This document shows positions 32,932 through 40,900 of a stretch of 41,872 nucleotides of DNA, one piece after another. Source of the DNA: Streptococcus pseudopneumoniae (GTDB taxonomy: Bacteria > Bacillota > Bacilli > Lactobacillales > Streptococcaceae); contig NZ_JVKV01000002.1 in assembly GCF_001072375.1 (NCBI RefSeq), positions 1 to 41,872 of the forward strand. The letters are read 5' to 3'. A model generated the notes under the pieces. It was given only the letters and a program-made list of their open reading frames with translations, searched no databases and was not told where the DNA came from. Numbering within the stretch: the stretch's first letter is position 1; every line of letters starts with the position of its first letter. Both the position numbers and the translations under genes were made by a program.

Positions 32932-33025
32932 GAGGAGTATAGGAATTAGTTCTTTTTGCTTTAGGTTGAGCAACACATCATAAGAAGTATTTTCTAATAT
33001 TAAAAAACATAATAATTTAAAGAAA

Positions 33026-33068
33026 AAACTCTTATCCCTAGCATATTAACAGCTTGGAATAAGAGTTT
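33026..33068 (-). terminator. Terminator of csbD
   Basis: AAACTCTTAT and ATAAGAGTTT form a perfect 10-bp stem. On the minus strand, T-rich sequence follows (gttttttctttaaat). No terminator was seen for the TetR operon itself in 32932-33025. Confidence 0.8.
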
Positions 33069-33093
33069 CTTATGTTATTAGGACGAGAAAGAA

Positions 33094-33297
33094 TTATTCT
33101 CCGTCTTTTTTAAAGATGTTTTTTACGCCAGATACTGCACCTTCGACAGCTTCTTTTGCATCTTCAGCAACTTCTTTAGCTTTTGAAGCTACCTTTTCTG
33201 CAGCTCCTTCTGTTTGAGTTTTTGTATCGCCAGTTAGTTTACCAAAGCCTTCTTTAACAGAACCTTTAGCTTGGTTGAATTTTTCTTCGATTGACAT
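33094..33297 (-). CDS. CsbD family small stress protein
   Basis: A 67-residue, highly charged Ala/Lys/Glu protein with the CsbD hallmark [18 protein letters not shown] at the N-terminus and an amphipathic helical remainder. In Bacillus the family is under general stress control. Its role is unknown. Streptococci lack sigma-B, so regulation here must differ. GGAGGTATCCCCC precedes the ATG. Confidence 0.85.
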   Translation of the reverse strand: MSIEEKFNQAKGSVKEGFGKLTGDTKTQTEGAAEKVASKAKEVAEDAKEAVEGAVSGVKNIFKKDGE

Positions 33298-33383
33298 GGG
33301 GGATACCTCCGTTAATTTTTTGTATTATCTAAATTACATCAGATATTGGTTTAAGTATATACCCTTTTATGCTAAAAAGCAAA

Positions 33384-33408
33384 AAACTGATACGAAAAGC
33401 ATCAGTTT
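33384..33408 (-). terminator. Terminator of the DUF3290-DUF421 operon
   Basis: AAACTGAT and ATCAGTTT pair around a 9-nt loop. On the minus strand a T-run follows. It lies just beyond the DUF421 stop. Confidence 0.82.
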
Positions 33409-33413
33409 ATTTT

Positions 33414-34046
33414 TTAATAGGTTACAACATTCAATTGACCTTTATCATATTCAGCGATAAAGATATTTGAGACTTCTTCGAAACCTTCTTCTTTCAATTT
33501 CTCAGTTAGCCACTCCTCGGATTTGCCAATGGTTTCTAGGATTTCAACTTGGACAACACCGTCTGTGATGACTGGGTACTTAGGATTTTCGTCACCCATT
33601 CTTACGACAATTAGTTGTCCGTTTTGCTCAATCACAGCTCTCTTGACATCCTTTAATTGAAAGATTCCTTGAGAGCGCAATTTAAGAGCTACATCTGCAG
33701 CCGCAAGACCTTTTGAGCGACAGGCTTCAGGATCTAACTTACCATTTTTAATGATAATAGTTGGTTTCCCGTCAATTAAGTGTTTGAAAAAGGAAATATT
33801 GGTATTCAACCATTTAAGGAGCAGGATGAGAATAGTCCAGATGATGAGGATAACAATGTATTGGATGATGGTAATAGAACTATTGTAGATAACCCCACCG
33901 ATAATACCCCCGAGAACAAAGTTCTGGATTTGGTCCACTGCAGAACTTGGTGCTAGATTTCCTTTACCTGTTACGTTAATAACAAAAACAAGAGAAAGAA
34001 GCCCCAAGGCCAATTTAATTGCAATTGTAGCAAAAAAGCTTATCAT
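33414..34046 (-). CDS. DUF421 / YetF-family membrane protein
   Basis: A 210-residue protein with three N-terminal membrane segments and a cytosolic two-part DUF421 domain (KPTIIIKNGKLD near residue 93-104, then LRSQGIFQLKDVKRAVIEQNGQL). This is the YetF/YrbG type organisation known from Bacillus spore and stress proteins. The function is not known. It overlaps the DUF3290 gene by 4 bp (ATGA type). Confidence 0.85.
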   Translation of the reverse strand: MISFFATIAIKLALGLLSLVFVINVTGKGNLAPSSAVDQIQNFVLGGIIGGVIYNSSITIIQYIVILIIWTILILLLKWLNTNISFFKHLIDGKPTIIIKNGKLDPEACRSKGLAAADVALKLRSQGIFQLKDVKRAVIEQNGQLIVVRMGDENPKYPVITDGVVQVEILETIGKSEEWLTEKLKEEGFEEVSNIFIAEYDKGQLNVVTY

Positions 34047-34495
34047 TTTTCAACCTCCACGAGTTCAACATCTGATTTATAGAGTTCCATTTTTTCTAAT
34101 AAATAGCTATCTTGGTCAGTCCCGCTAATGGCACGATAAAAATGTTCGCCAACCTTAATAATAGCTCCATCAGTTACTGCTGAGGTATTGACATAGACCT
34201 CTTTTTTATCTACACCTAATTCTTTTGAAACGACTTCGATAAAGTTTAGGGAAGAGCGGAATTGATTATCATTGGATTGACTGTTTTGAAGATTCGTAAT
34301 GCTTATCAAAACGAATGCGATTAAGGTCAAAATAGAAATGAGCGATAATTCACGGAACTTGCTCCCTTTTTTATCTTTGAAAGCTTTAAATGCAAAAAAT
34401 CCAGTCACGATAAGCAGTAAAGCTGATACGATAATCATGACCCAATTCTGTTGACTAATCTGACTGAGCACATAGTCATAGGAATAGAATTTCAT
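34043..34495 (-). CDS. DUF3290 family membrane protein
   Basis: A 150-residue protein with two membrane helices near the N-terminus (about 18-36 and 50-66) and an external or cytosolic C-terminal domain. The family is almost always found beside DUF421, as here. GGGAG precedes the ATG on the minus strand. It is first in the pair. Confidence 0.82.
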   Translation of the reverse strand: MKFYSYDYVLSQISQQNWVMIIVSALLLIVTGFFAFKAFKDKKGSKFRELSLISILTLIAFVLISITNLQNSQSNDNQFRSSLNFIEVVSKELGVDKKEVYVNTSAVTDGAIIKVGEHFYRAISGTDQDSYLLEKMELYKSDVELVEVEK

Positions 34496-34525
34496 AAAAC
34501 TCCCTCACTTTTTTAAATTCAATCT

Positions 34526-34554
34526 ATTATAAAATAATTCCTAAGCTATAGCAA
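34526..34554 (-). promoter_or_regulatory. Promoter of the DUF3290-DUF421 operon
   Basis: On the minus strand, TTGCTA (34549-34554), 17 bp, TATAAT (34526-34531). Between it and the next gene, a small plus-strand hairpin (CCTAC-ttaag-GTAGG then T6) sits at 34591-34611 with no plus-strand gene to end. Confidence 0.75.
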
Positions 34555-34634
34555 GTTTATTATGACGAAAAAAGCATTTAATTGTTGTTTCCTACTTAAG
34601 GTAGGTTTTTTCTGATTTGACTTAGGCTTCCGTC

Positions 34635-34662
34635 TTGACTTTCGTTTTGCTTTTGTTATAAT
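34635..34662 (+). promoter_or_regulatory. Promoter of the nucleoside phosphorylase gene
   Basis: TTGACT (34635-34640), 16 bp ending TGT, TATAAT (34657-34662, extended -10). Confidence 0.8.
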
Positions 34663-34687
34663 AGTACAAATTTAGAGGAGGTACTCT

Positions 34688-35452
34688 ATGATTCAAAAAC
34701 ATGCCATTCCTATTTTAGAGTTTGATGATAATCCTCAGGCAGTCATCATGCCAAATCACGAAGGATTAGATTTACAGTTGCCAAAGAAGTGCATCTATGC
34801 ATTTTTGGAAGAAGAGATTGACCGCTATGCTCAGGAAGTAGAAGCAGAGTGCGTAGGGGAGTTTGTTTCTGCCACTAAAACCTATCCTGTCTATGTCATG
34901 AGTTACAAGGGTGAGGAAGTATGTCTGGCTCAGGCTCCTGTTGGTTCTGCCCCTGCGGCCCAGTTTATGGACTGGTTGATTGGTTACGGTGTGGAGAAAA
35001 TCATTTCCACGGGAACCTGCGGGGTGCTGAGTAATATAGAAGAAAATGCCTTTCTAGTTCCAGTTCGAGCCCTACGCGATGAAGGAGCCAGCTACCATTA
35101 TGCGTCACCTTCTCGTTATATGGATGTACATGTAGAAGCGATTTCTGCTATCGAGCAAGTCTTGGAACAACTAGGTGTCCCTTACGAAGAAGTCATGACT
35201 TGGTCGACAGACGGATTTTACCGAGAAACAGCTGAAAAAGTTGCCTATCGCAAGGAAGAAGGCTGCGTAGTTGTGGAGATGGAGTGTGCAGCTCTTGCGG
35301 CAGTAGCTCAGCTTCGCGGAGCAGTTTGGGGTGAGTTGTTGTTTACGGCAGATTCTTTGGCAGATCTTGATAACTATGACCAACGCGATTGGGGTGCAGA
35401 AGCTTTTGATAAGGCGCTAGGTATCTGCCTTGAGATCGTTAGTCATATGTGA
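34688..35452 (+). CDS. Nucleoside phosphorylase (PNP/UDP family)
   Basis: A 254-residue cytosolic enzyme of the purine/uridine phosphorylase superfamily. The phosphate and base-site region STGTCGVL (about 107-114) and VVVEMECAALAAVA (about 196-209, with the ribose-binding M-E pair) are present. It splits a nucleoside with phosphate to base and ribose 1-phosphate. Which nucleoside cannot be told. GAGGAGG precedes the ATG. It overlaps or abuts the KtrB gene. Confidence 0.85.
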   Translation: MIQKHAIPILEFDDNPQAVIMPNHEGLDLQLPKKCIYAFLEEEIDRYAQEVEAECVGEFVSATKTYPVYVMSYKGEEVCLAQAPVGSAPAAQFMDWLIGYGVEKIISTGTCGVLSNIEENAFLVPVRALRDEGASYHYASPSRYMDVHVEAISAIEQVLEQLGVPYEEVMTWSTDGFYRETAEKVAYRKEEGCVVVEMECAALAAVAQLRGAVWGELLFTADSLADLDNYDQRDWGAEAFDKALGICLEIVSHM

Positions 35453-35484
35453 GTATTCTCAGATTTTTGTGGTACAATGTAGCT

Positions 35485-36864
35485 ATGTTATTAAAATCAA
35501 TTGTTGAAAAAATAAATACCATTCTAGGGCGTTTATCACCCGCTCGGAGAATCTTTTTAAGTTTTGCTTTGGTTATCCTCTTTGGGTCTTTCCTTTTGAG
35601 TCTGCCATTTGTACAATCTCCAACATCTCATGCCGGTTACTTTGATCATTTATTTACAGCCGTATCTATGGTCTGTGTGACAGGACTTTTTACCTTACCT
35701 GTCGCTTCGACCTACAATGTCTGGGGGCAGCTGATCTGTATGTTCTTGATTCAGATTGGTGGTTTGGGTCTCATGACCTTTATCGGAATTTTCTATATCC
35801 AGGGCAAGCAAAAACTCAGTCTTCGAGGTCGTGAAACGATTCTGGAAAGTTTTAGTTTTGAAGAAACTCAGTCTTTGAAGGATTTTCTACGTTCCATCTT
35901 TTTGACGACTTTTTTAGTAGAAGGTTTAGGAGCCTTTCTGCTGAGTTTTCGTTTTATCCCCGAGTTTGGCTGGGGGCGAGGTATTTTAACGTCTATCTTC
36001 TTGGCGATTTCAGCTTTCTGTAATGCTGGATTTGATAATTTTGGAAGTACGAGTTTGCTAGCCTTTCAGACAGATCCTTTGGTTAATCTAGTGATTGCTG
36101 GCTTGATTATTACAGGTGGTCTAGGTTTTATGGTCTGGTTTGATCTAGCCACTCAATTGGGAAAGAAGAAAAAACGCCGGCTTCGTTTCCATACTAAGCT
36201 AGTCCTCTTCTTAACAGCGGGGATTTTATTTGCTGGAACAGTTTCAACCCTCTTGATAGAGTGGAATAATTCGGGAACGATTGGCAATCTCAGCTTCCCG
36301 GATAAATTGCTGGTTAGTTTCTTCCAAACTGTCAGCATGAGAACAGCAGGTTTTGCTTCTATTGATTACACCCAGGCTCGGCCTGTTACTTTGCTTATTT
36401 ATATTTTGCAGATGTTTCTGGGTGGAGCACCTGGAGGAACCGCAGGAGGACTTAAAATCACGACCTTCTTTGTTTTGTTGGTGTTCGCACGCAGTGAACT
36501 TTTAGGATTACCCCATGCCAATGTAGCTCGGAGAACAATTTTGCCTCGGACAGTCCAAAAATCTTTCAGTGTTTTTATCATCTTCTTGCTAACTTTCTTG
36601 CTGGGCTTGATCTTGTTAGGGGTAACCGCAGAAGGGAATCCGCGCTTTATCTACATCATGTTCGAGACAATTTCAGCGCTTGCCACGGTCGGAGTAACTG
36701 CAAATTTGACACCAGAGTTAGGTAGATTAGCTCTTAGCATTATCATGCTACTGATGTTTATCGGACGAATTGGACCACTGACGCTATTAGTTAGTTTGGC
36801 TGAGTATCAACCAGATAAGAAAGATATGATCCACTATATGAAAGCAGATATTACCATAGGATAA
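35485..36864 (+). CDS. ktrB: TrkH/KtrB-type potassium transporter membrane subunit
   Basis: A 459-residue membrane protein with four M1-pore-M2 repeats. Pore segments are visible in SMVCVTGL, ISAFCNAGF, VSMRTAGF and SALATVGVT, which carry the selectivity glycines. It transports K+ (with Na+ coupling in some relatives) and works with KtrA. The start is uncertain. ATG 35485 gives a normal N-terminus but has no Shine-Dalgarno, and an extended -10 (TGGTACAAT, -10 at 35473-35478) lies just upstream. A GTG at 35449 in a GTGA overlap with the previous gene would add 12 residues. Confidence 0.92.
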   Translation: MLLKSIVEKINTILGRLSPARRIFLSFALVILFGSFLLSLPFVQSPTSHAGYFDHLFTAVSMVCVTGLFTLPVASTYNVWGQLICMFLIQIGGLGLMTFIGIFYIQGKQKLSLRGRETILESFSFEETQSLKDFLRSIFLTTFLVEGLGAFLLSFRFIPEFGWGRGILTSIFLAISAFCNAGFDNFGSTSLLAFQTDPLVNLVIAGLIITGGLGFMVWFDLATQLGKKKKRRLRFHTKLVLFLTAGILFAGTVSTLLIEWNNSGTIGNLSFPDKLLVSFFQTVSMRTAGFASIDYTQARPVTLLIYILQMFLGGAPGGTAGGLKITTFFVLLVFARSELLGLPHANVARRTILPRTVQKSFSVFIIFLLTFLLGLILLGVTAEGNPRFIYIMFETISALATVGVTANLTPELGRLALSIIMLLMFIGRIGPLTLLVSLAEYQPDKKDMIHYMKADITIG

Positions 36865-36877
36865 GAAAGGATAAACT

Positions 36878-37543
36878 ATGTCAGATCGGACAATCGGAAT
36901 TTTAGGTTTGGGTATTTTTGGGAGTAGTGTTCTGGCTGCTCTCGCTAAGCATGATGTAAATATCATAGCCATTGATGACCATGAGGAACGAATCAATCAA
37001 TTTGAACCAGTCTTGGCGCGTGGCGTTGTTGGTGACATCACAGATGAGGACCTCTTGCTATCAGCCGGGATTGATACTTGTGATACAGTAGTCGTCGCAA
37101 CTGGTGAAAATCTAGAGTCTAGTGTTCTAGCAGTCATGCATTGCAAGAGTCTGGGAGTACCAACTGTTATTGCTAAGGTTAAAAGCCATACAGCAAAAAA
37201 AGTCCTTGAAAAAATCGGCGCTGATTCAGTCATTTCACCAGAGTATGAAATGGGACGCTCTTTGGCACAGACGATTCTCTTCCATAATAGTGTAGATGTC
37301 TTTCAGTTAGACAAGAATGTTTCAATTGTCGAAATGAAAGTTCCTGTATCATGGGTAGGAAAGAGCCTTAGCCAATTAAATCTTAGAGGACGGTACAATC
37401 TCAATATCCTCGGTTTTCGTGACTACGAAAATGCTCCTTTGGATGTTCAATTTGGGCCGAATGATCTATTGAAAGCTGACTCCTATATCATGGCAGTGAT
37501 CAATAACCAATATTTGGATACCCTAGCAAGCCTCAGTGAGTAG
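36878..37543 (+). CDS. ktrA: KtrA/TrkA-type potassium uptake regulatory subunit
   Basis: A 221-residue cytosolic RCK protein. The N-terminal Rossmann fold has GLGIFGSS (about 8-15) and the acidic end of beta 2 (AIDDHEE) for NAD(H)/ATP binding. The C-terminal RCK_C domain follows about residue 140. It gates KtrB. AGAAAGGA precedes the ATG, 13 nt after ktrB. Confidence 0.92.
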   Translation: MSDRTIGILGLGIFGSSVLAALAKHDVNIIAIDDHEERINQFEPVLARGVVGDITDEDLLLSAGIDTCDTVVVATGENLESSVLAVMHCKSLGVPTVIAKVKSHTAKKVLEKIGADSVISPEYEMGRSLAQTILFHNSVDVFQLDKNVSIVEMKVPVSWVGKSLSQLNLRGRYNLNILGFRDYENAPLDVQFGPNDLLKADSYIMAVINNQYLDTLASLSE

Positions 37544-37608
37544 AAGAGGAGTGACTATTCTTTTTTTCAACGACTATTGAGTCAATATAAGTATTTTATA
37601 AGAGGGAT

Positions 37609-37662
37609 TTAAGAAAAATTTTAACTTTTTCTTAATCCTTTTTAATTTTAGGAGATTATACT
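37609..37662 (+). promoter_or_regulatory. Activator-type promoter of the surface protein gene with periodic TTAA boxes
   Basis: -10 TATACT (37657-37662) with no proper -35. Upstream are four TTAA boxes at 37609, 37621, 37632 and 37642, steps of 12, 11 and 10 bp. Read on the minus strand, the middle two give ATTAA-N6-GTTAA, one base off the SaeR box GTTAA-N6-GTTAA. OmpR-family activators bind such repeats. The neighbouring TCS08-like regulator is the obvious candidate. A palindrome TATTGA-G-TCAATA lies at 37575-37587. Confidence 0.55.
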
Positions 37663-37700
37663 AGAGTCATCAAATAAAGAAAAACTCTAAGGAGAATCCT

Positions 37701-38969
37701 ATGAAATTCAATCCAAATCAAAGATATACTCGTTGGTCTATTCGTCGTCTCAGTGTCGGTGTCGCCTCAGTTGTTGTTGCCAGTGGCTTCTTTGTTCTGG
37801 TCAGTCAACCAAGTTCTGTACGTGCCGATGTGGTCAATCCGACCCCTGCTCAAGTCGTGCCAGATGCAGATTCAGTGAGTGCAAAGAGCGACTTACCAGT
37901 AGAGATACTCAAAGAAGCAGTTGATACAGTTCTTCCTTTAGAACAGGCAGACTCAGCACCTAAAGCAAGCTTGGATACTATAAGCTCTCCAGAAAAAGCG
38001 GATGTGGCTGCTAAAGACCAAGTAGTAGCACCAAAAGAAGAAGTGCAAGCAAAACCAGAATCTAAGAAACAAACAGAAGATACGGTTAAACCTGCAACAA
38101 ATTCTGCTCCTGTAGTCTCTGGACAAGACCGTGAGGCAAGTGAAGCTCAACCAGCAACCACTCCAGCTCAAGTACAAAAAGGCGTGGTTGATAATACCAA
38201 AGACACAGTTGATGTCCCAGCTACTTACTTGGACAAGGCCAACTTCCCAGGCCCATTCACAGCTGGTGTTAATCAAGTTATTCCATACGAATTCTTCGCT
38301 GGCGACGGCATGTTGACTCGCCTCATCTTAAAAGCATCCGATAAGGCCCCATGGTCAGACAACGGTTCAGCTAAAAATTCCGCTCTCCCACCAGTAGAGA
38401 AATTGGGGAAAGGCCTTTACTTCTATGAAGTGGATTTGGCCGGCACTCAAGGTAAATCAGATAAAGAGCTGCTTGACTTGTTAAAACAAAACGGCACTCA
38501 AAGCTATAAAGCTACTATTAAAGTGTACGGTGCGAAAGATGGCAAAGCAGATTTGAGCAACCTCGTAGCGACTAAGGATTTGACAGTGAACTTGAATGGA
38601 CATCAGTCTCTTATTCCGATGCAGTCAGGTTTCGTTCCATCTTCTAATGGTTCAGCTATGCCGACTCCAATGATGAATAGTCATCAAGGTGCTTCTAATA
38701 TGAAAGCTCAAATGCCAGTTGCTAGTCAGGATAAGATGATGCCTAACAAAGAGCAGGACAAAACAATGAATGCTAGCCAGCCTATGGCAGCTCCAAGTAT
38801 GAAGCAAGACCAAGTTGCAGCAACCTCAAGCAAAATGCCTGATGAAGGCAAGATGACATCTACAAGACATGCTTCCATATACTGGTGGAGCCCAAACATC
38901 AATGGCTACTCTTGGATTCTTTGGACTCGCCTTGGCTGGACTGTTAGGTGGACTCGGTTTGAAAGCTAA
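37701..38969 (+). CDS. YSIRK surface protein with NEAT-like domain, C-terminus frameshifted
   Basis: A 422-residue reading frame. It has a YSIRK-type signal peptide (RWSIRRLSVGVASV, 11-24) cleaved near 42, then an Ala/Glu/Lys/Pro-rich linker (45-165). One NEAT-like domain (about 172-299; FTAGVNQVIPYEFFAGDG and KASDKAPWSDNG) follows, then a Met/Ser/Lys-rich stalk. The usual heme YxxxY pair is not evident. The last 30 or so residues are nonsense (IYWWSPNINGYSW...), because the sorting signal LPYTG lies in the +1 frame (38869-38988). As read, the protein would be secreted and not wall-anchored. GGAGAATCCT precedes the ATG. A sequencing error or a real mutation cannot be separated here. Confidence 0.85.
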   Translation: MKFNPNQRYTRWSIRRLSVGVASVVVASGFFVLVSQPSSVRADVVNPTPAQVVPDADSVSAKSDLPVEILKEAVDTVLPLEQADSAPKASLDTISSPEKADVAAKDQVVAPKEEVQAKPESKKQTEDTVKPATNSAPVVSGQDREASEAQPATTPAQVQKGVVDNTKDTVDVPATYLDKANFPGPFTAGVNQVIPYEFFAGDGMLTRLILKASDKAPWSDNGSAKNSALPPVEKLGKGLYFYEVDLAGTQGKSDKELLDLLKQNGTQSYKATIKVYGAKDGKADLSNLVATKDLTVNLNGHQSLIPMQSGFVPSSNGSAMPTPMMNSHQGASNMKAQMPVASQDKMMPNKEQDKTMNASQPMAAPSMKQDQVAATSSKMPDEGKMTSTRHASIYWWSPNINGYSWILWTRLGWTVRWTRFES

Positions 38970-38988
38970 AAAAGAGGAAAATGACTAG
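38869..38988 (+). pseudogene. Out-of-frame LPYTG sorting signal of the surface protein
   Basis: In the +1 frame, M-LPYTG (LPYTG codons 38872-38886), a hydrophobic stretch (TSMATLGFFGLALAGLLGG) and a basic/acidic tail (KAKKEEND) end at TAG 38986-38988. This is a complete sortase signal. A TGA in the same frame at 38854-38856 limits the frameshift site to about 38857-38870, around ctacaagacatg. A loss of two A or gain of one base there would explain it. Confidence 0.88.
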
Positions 38989-39062
38989 TCTAGCTACAGA
39001 CTTTCTATCTAGGATATGAAAAATCCAGATATGGTTTAGAATGTTCGTAAAGAGATTAAAAT

Positions 39063-39097
39063 AGTGTTATACTATTGTAGTATAGCACTGTTTTTTT
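39063..39097 (+). promoter_or_regulatory. Hairpin/dyad with extended -10 before the response regulator gene
   Basis: AGTGTTATACTA (39063-39074) and TAGTATAGCACT (39078-39089) pair fully (one G-U) with a 3-nt loop, followed by T7. It reads as a terminator for the surface gene. It also contains TGT-TATACT, an extended -10 (39068-39073), and the response regulator's AAAGGAG begins right after the T-run. The same dyad could therefore be terminator, operator or both. Confidence 0.65.
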
Positions 39098-39111
39098 CAA
39101 AGGAGAGACAG

Positions 39112-39810
39112 ATGGGAAAGACCATTTTACTCGTTGACGACGAGGTAGAAATCACAGATATTCATCAACGCTATCTGGTTCAGGCAGGGTATCAGGTTTT
39201 GGTGGCTCATGATGGAGTAGAGGCCTTGGAAATCTTCAAGCGAAAACCGATTGATTTGATTATTACAGATATCATGATGCCTCGGATGGATGGTTATGAT
39301 TTGATTAGTGAGGTTCAGTATCAATCTCCAGATCAGCCTTTTCTCTTTATAACGGCTAAGACAAGCGAGCAGGACAAGATTTACGGCCTAAGCCTGGGGG
39401 CAGATGACTTTATTGCCAAACCATTTAGTCCTCGTGAGCTTGTTTTACGTGTCCACAATATCTTGCGTCGCCTTCATCGTGGGGGTGAGATAGAGGTTGT
39501 CAGCCTCGGGGATTTACGAATGAATCACGGTAGTCATGAGGCTCAAGTAGGAGATGTAGCACTTGATTTGACAGTCAAATCCTTCGAGCTTTTATGGATT
39601 TTAGCCAGCAATCCAAAGCGAGTTTTCTCTAAGACAGATCTTTATGAAAAGGTCTGGCAAGAAGACTATGTGGATGATACCAATACCTTAAATGTTCATA
39701 TTCATGCTCTTCGACAGGAGTTGGCTAAATATGCTAGTGCAGAAACGCCCACCATAAAAACAGTTTGGGGTTTGGGCTACAAAATTGAGAAAGCACGAGG
39801 TAGTCAATGA
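39112..39810 (+). CDS. OmpR-family response regulator (TCS08 / SaeR-like)
   Basis: A 232-residue regulator. The receiver domain (1-120) has the acidic pocket DDE (9-11), phosphoacceptor D53 and K103. The C-terminal winged helix (about 135-230) shows FELLWILASNPKRVFSK and NTLNVHIHALRQEL. The start at 39112 follows AGGAGAG by 6 nt; an upstream ATG lies inside the dyad. The arrangement surface protein, regulator, kinase, rpsD matches the pneumococcal pavB-TCS08-rpsD locus, so this is most likely the TCS08 regulator. Confidence 0.9.
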   Translation: MGKTILLVDDEVEITDIHQRYLVQAGYQVLVAHDGVEALEIFKRKPIDLIITDIMMPRMDGYDLISEVQYQSPDQPFLFITAKTSEQDKIYGLSLGADDFIAKPFSPRELVLRVHNILRRLHRGGEIEVVSLGDLRMNHGSHEAQVGDVALDLTVKSFELLWILASNPKRVFSKTDLYEKVWQEDYVDDTNTLNVHIHALRQELAKYASAETPTIKTVWGLGYKIEKARGSQ

Positions 39811-40859
39811 AATTAAAAAGTTATATTCTAGTAGGTTATATCATTTCAACACTCCTAACAATTATCGTAGTTTTTTGGGCAGTCCAGCGAATGTTAATTG
39901 ACGAAAGAGAGATTTATTTCCTAGTGGGTATGACTCTCATGGCAAGTTTTGTCGGTGCTGGGATTAGTCTATTTCTCCTATCACCTGTCTTTACTTCATT
40001 GGACAAACTCAAGGAACATGCTAAGCGAGTAGCAGACAAGGATTTTCCTTCAAATCTGGAGGTTCAAGGGCCTGTAGAATTTCAGCAATTAGGCCAGGCT
40101 TTTAATGAAATGTCACATGATTTACAGGCGACCTTTGATTCTTTGGAAGAAAGCGAACGAGAAAAGGGCTTGATGATTGCCCAGCTTTCGCATGATATCA
40201 AGACTCCCATCACCTCTATCCAAGCGACGGTAGAAGGAATTTTGGATGGAGTTATCAAAGAAGGAGAACAAGCCCATTATTTAGCAACCATTGGACGCCA
40301 GACAGAAAGGCTCAATAAACTGGTTGAAGAGTTGAATTTTTTGACTCTAAATACAGCTAGAAATCAGGAGAAGACGACTGGAAAAGACAGCATTTTTCTG
40401 GATCAACTTTTGATTGAGTGCATGAGTGAGTTTCAATTTTTGATTGAGCAGGAGGAGCGAGATGTCCACTTACAGGTAATTCCTGAGTCTGCTCGAATTG
40501 AAGGAGATTATGCCAAACTTTCTCGTATCTTGGTTAATCTGGTCAATAACGCTTTTAAATACTCTGCTCCAGGGACCAAGCTGGAGGTGGTAGCTAAGCT
40601 TGAGGATAACAAGCTGTCAATCAGTGTGACGGATGAGGGACAGGGGATTGCCCCAGAGGACTTGGAGAATATTTTCAAGCGCCTTTATCGTGTCGAAACT
40701 TCGCGTAACATGAAAACAGGTGGTCATGGCTTAGGCCTTGCGATTGCGCGTGAATTGGCCCATCAATTAGGTGGAGAAATCACAGTTACCAGCCAGTACG
40801 GTCTAGGAAGCACCTTTACCCTCCTTCTCAACCTTTCTGGTAGTAAAAATAAAGCTTAA
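39807..40859 (+). CDS. Sensor histidine kinase (TCS08 / SaeS-like)
   Basis: A 350-residue membrane kinase with two membrane helices (about 7-28 and 38-62) separated by only about ten residues, the intramembrane-sensing layout seen in SaeS. HAMP domain about 62-115. HisKA with phosphorylated His129 in QLSHDIKTPI. ATPase boxes N (LVNNAFKYS), G1 (DEGQGIAP), F (IFKRLYR) and G2 (GGHGLGLAIA). It overlaps the regulator gene by 4 bp. Confidence 0.92.
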   Translation: MKLKSYILVGYIISTLLTIIVVFWAVQRMLIDEREIYFLVGMTLMASFVGAGISLFLLSPVFTSLDKLKEHAKRVADKDFPSNLEVQGPVEFQQLGQAFNEMSHDLQATFDSLEESEREKGLMIAQLSHDIKTPITSIQATVEGILDGVIKEGEQAHYLATIGRQTERLNKLVEELNFLTLNTARNQEKTTGKDSIFLDQLLIECMSEFQFLIEQEERDVHLQVIPESARIEGDYAKLSRILVNLVNNAFKYSAPGTKLEVVAKLEDNKLSISVTDEGQGIAPEDLENIFKRLYRVETSRNMKTGGHGLGLAIARELAHQLGGEITVTSQYGLGSTFTLLLNLSGSKNKA

Positions 40860-40865
40860 CCCCCC

Positions 40866-40894
40866 TTTACAAATCCAGCCATTCATGGTAAAAT
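40866..40894 (+). promoter_or_regulatory. Promoter of rpsD
   Basis: TTTACA (40866-40871), 17 bp ending TGG, TAAAAT (40889-40894). It predicts a leader of about 150 nt. Confidence 0.75.
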
Positions 40895-40900
40895 GGATTT

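Noticed and set aside
34591..34611. Plus-strand hairpin with T6 as terminator of a hidden gene
   Set aside because: No plus-strand gene or small frame precedes it; the role is left open.
37701..38988. Programmed ribosomal frameshift joining the surface protein to LPYTG
   Set aside because: The overlap zone has no slippery heptamer or stimulatory pseudoknot that I can see; mutation or sequencing error is simpler.
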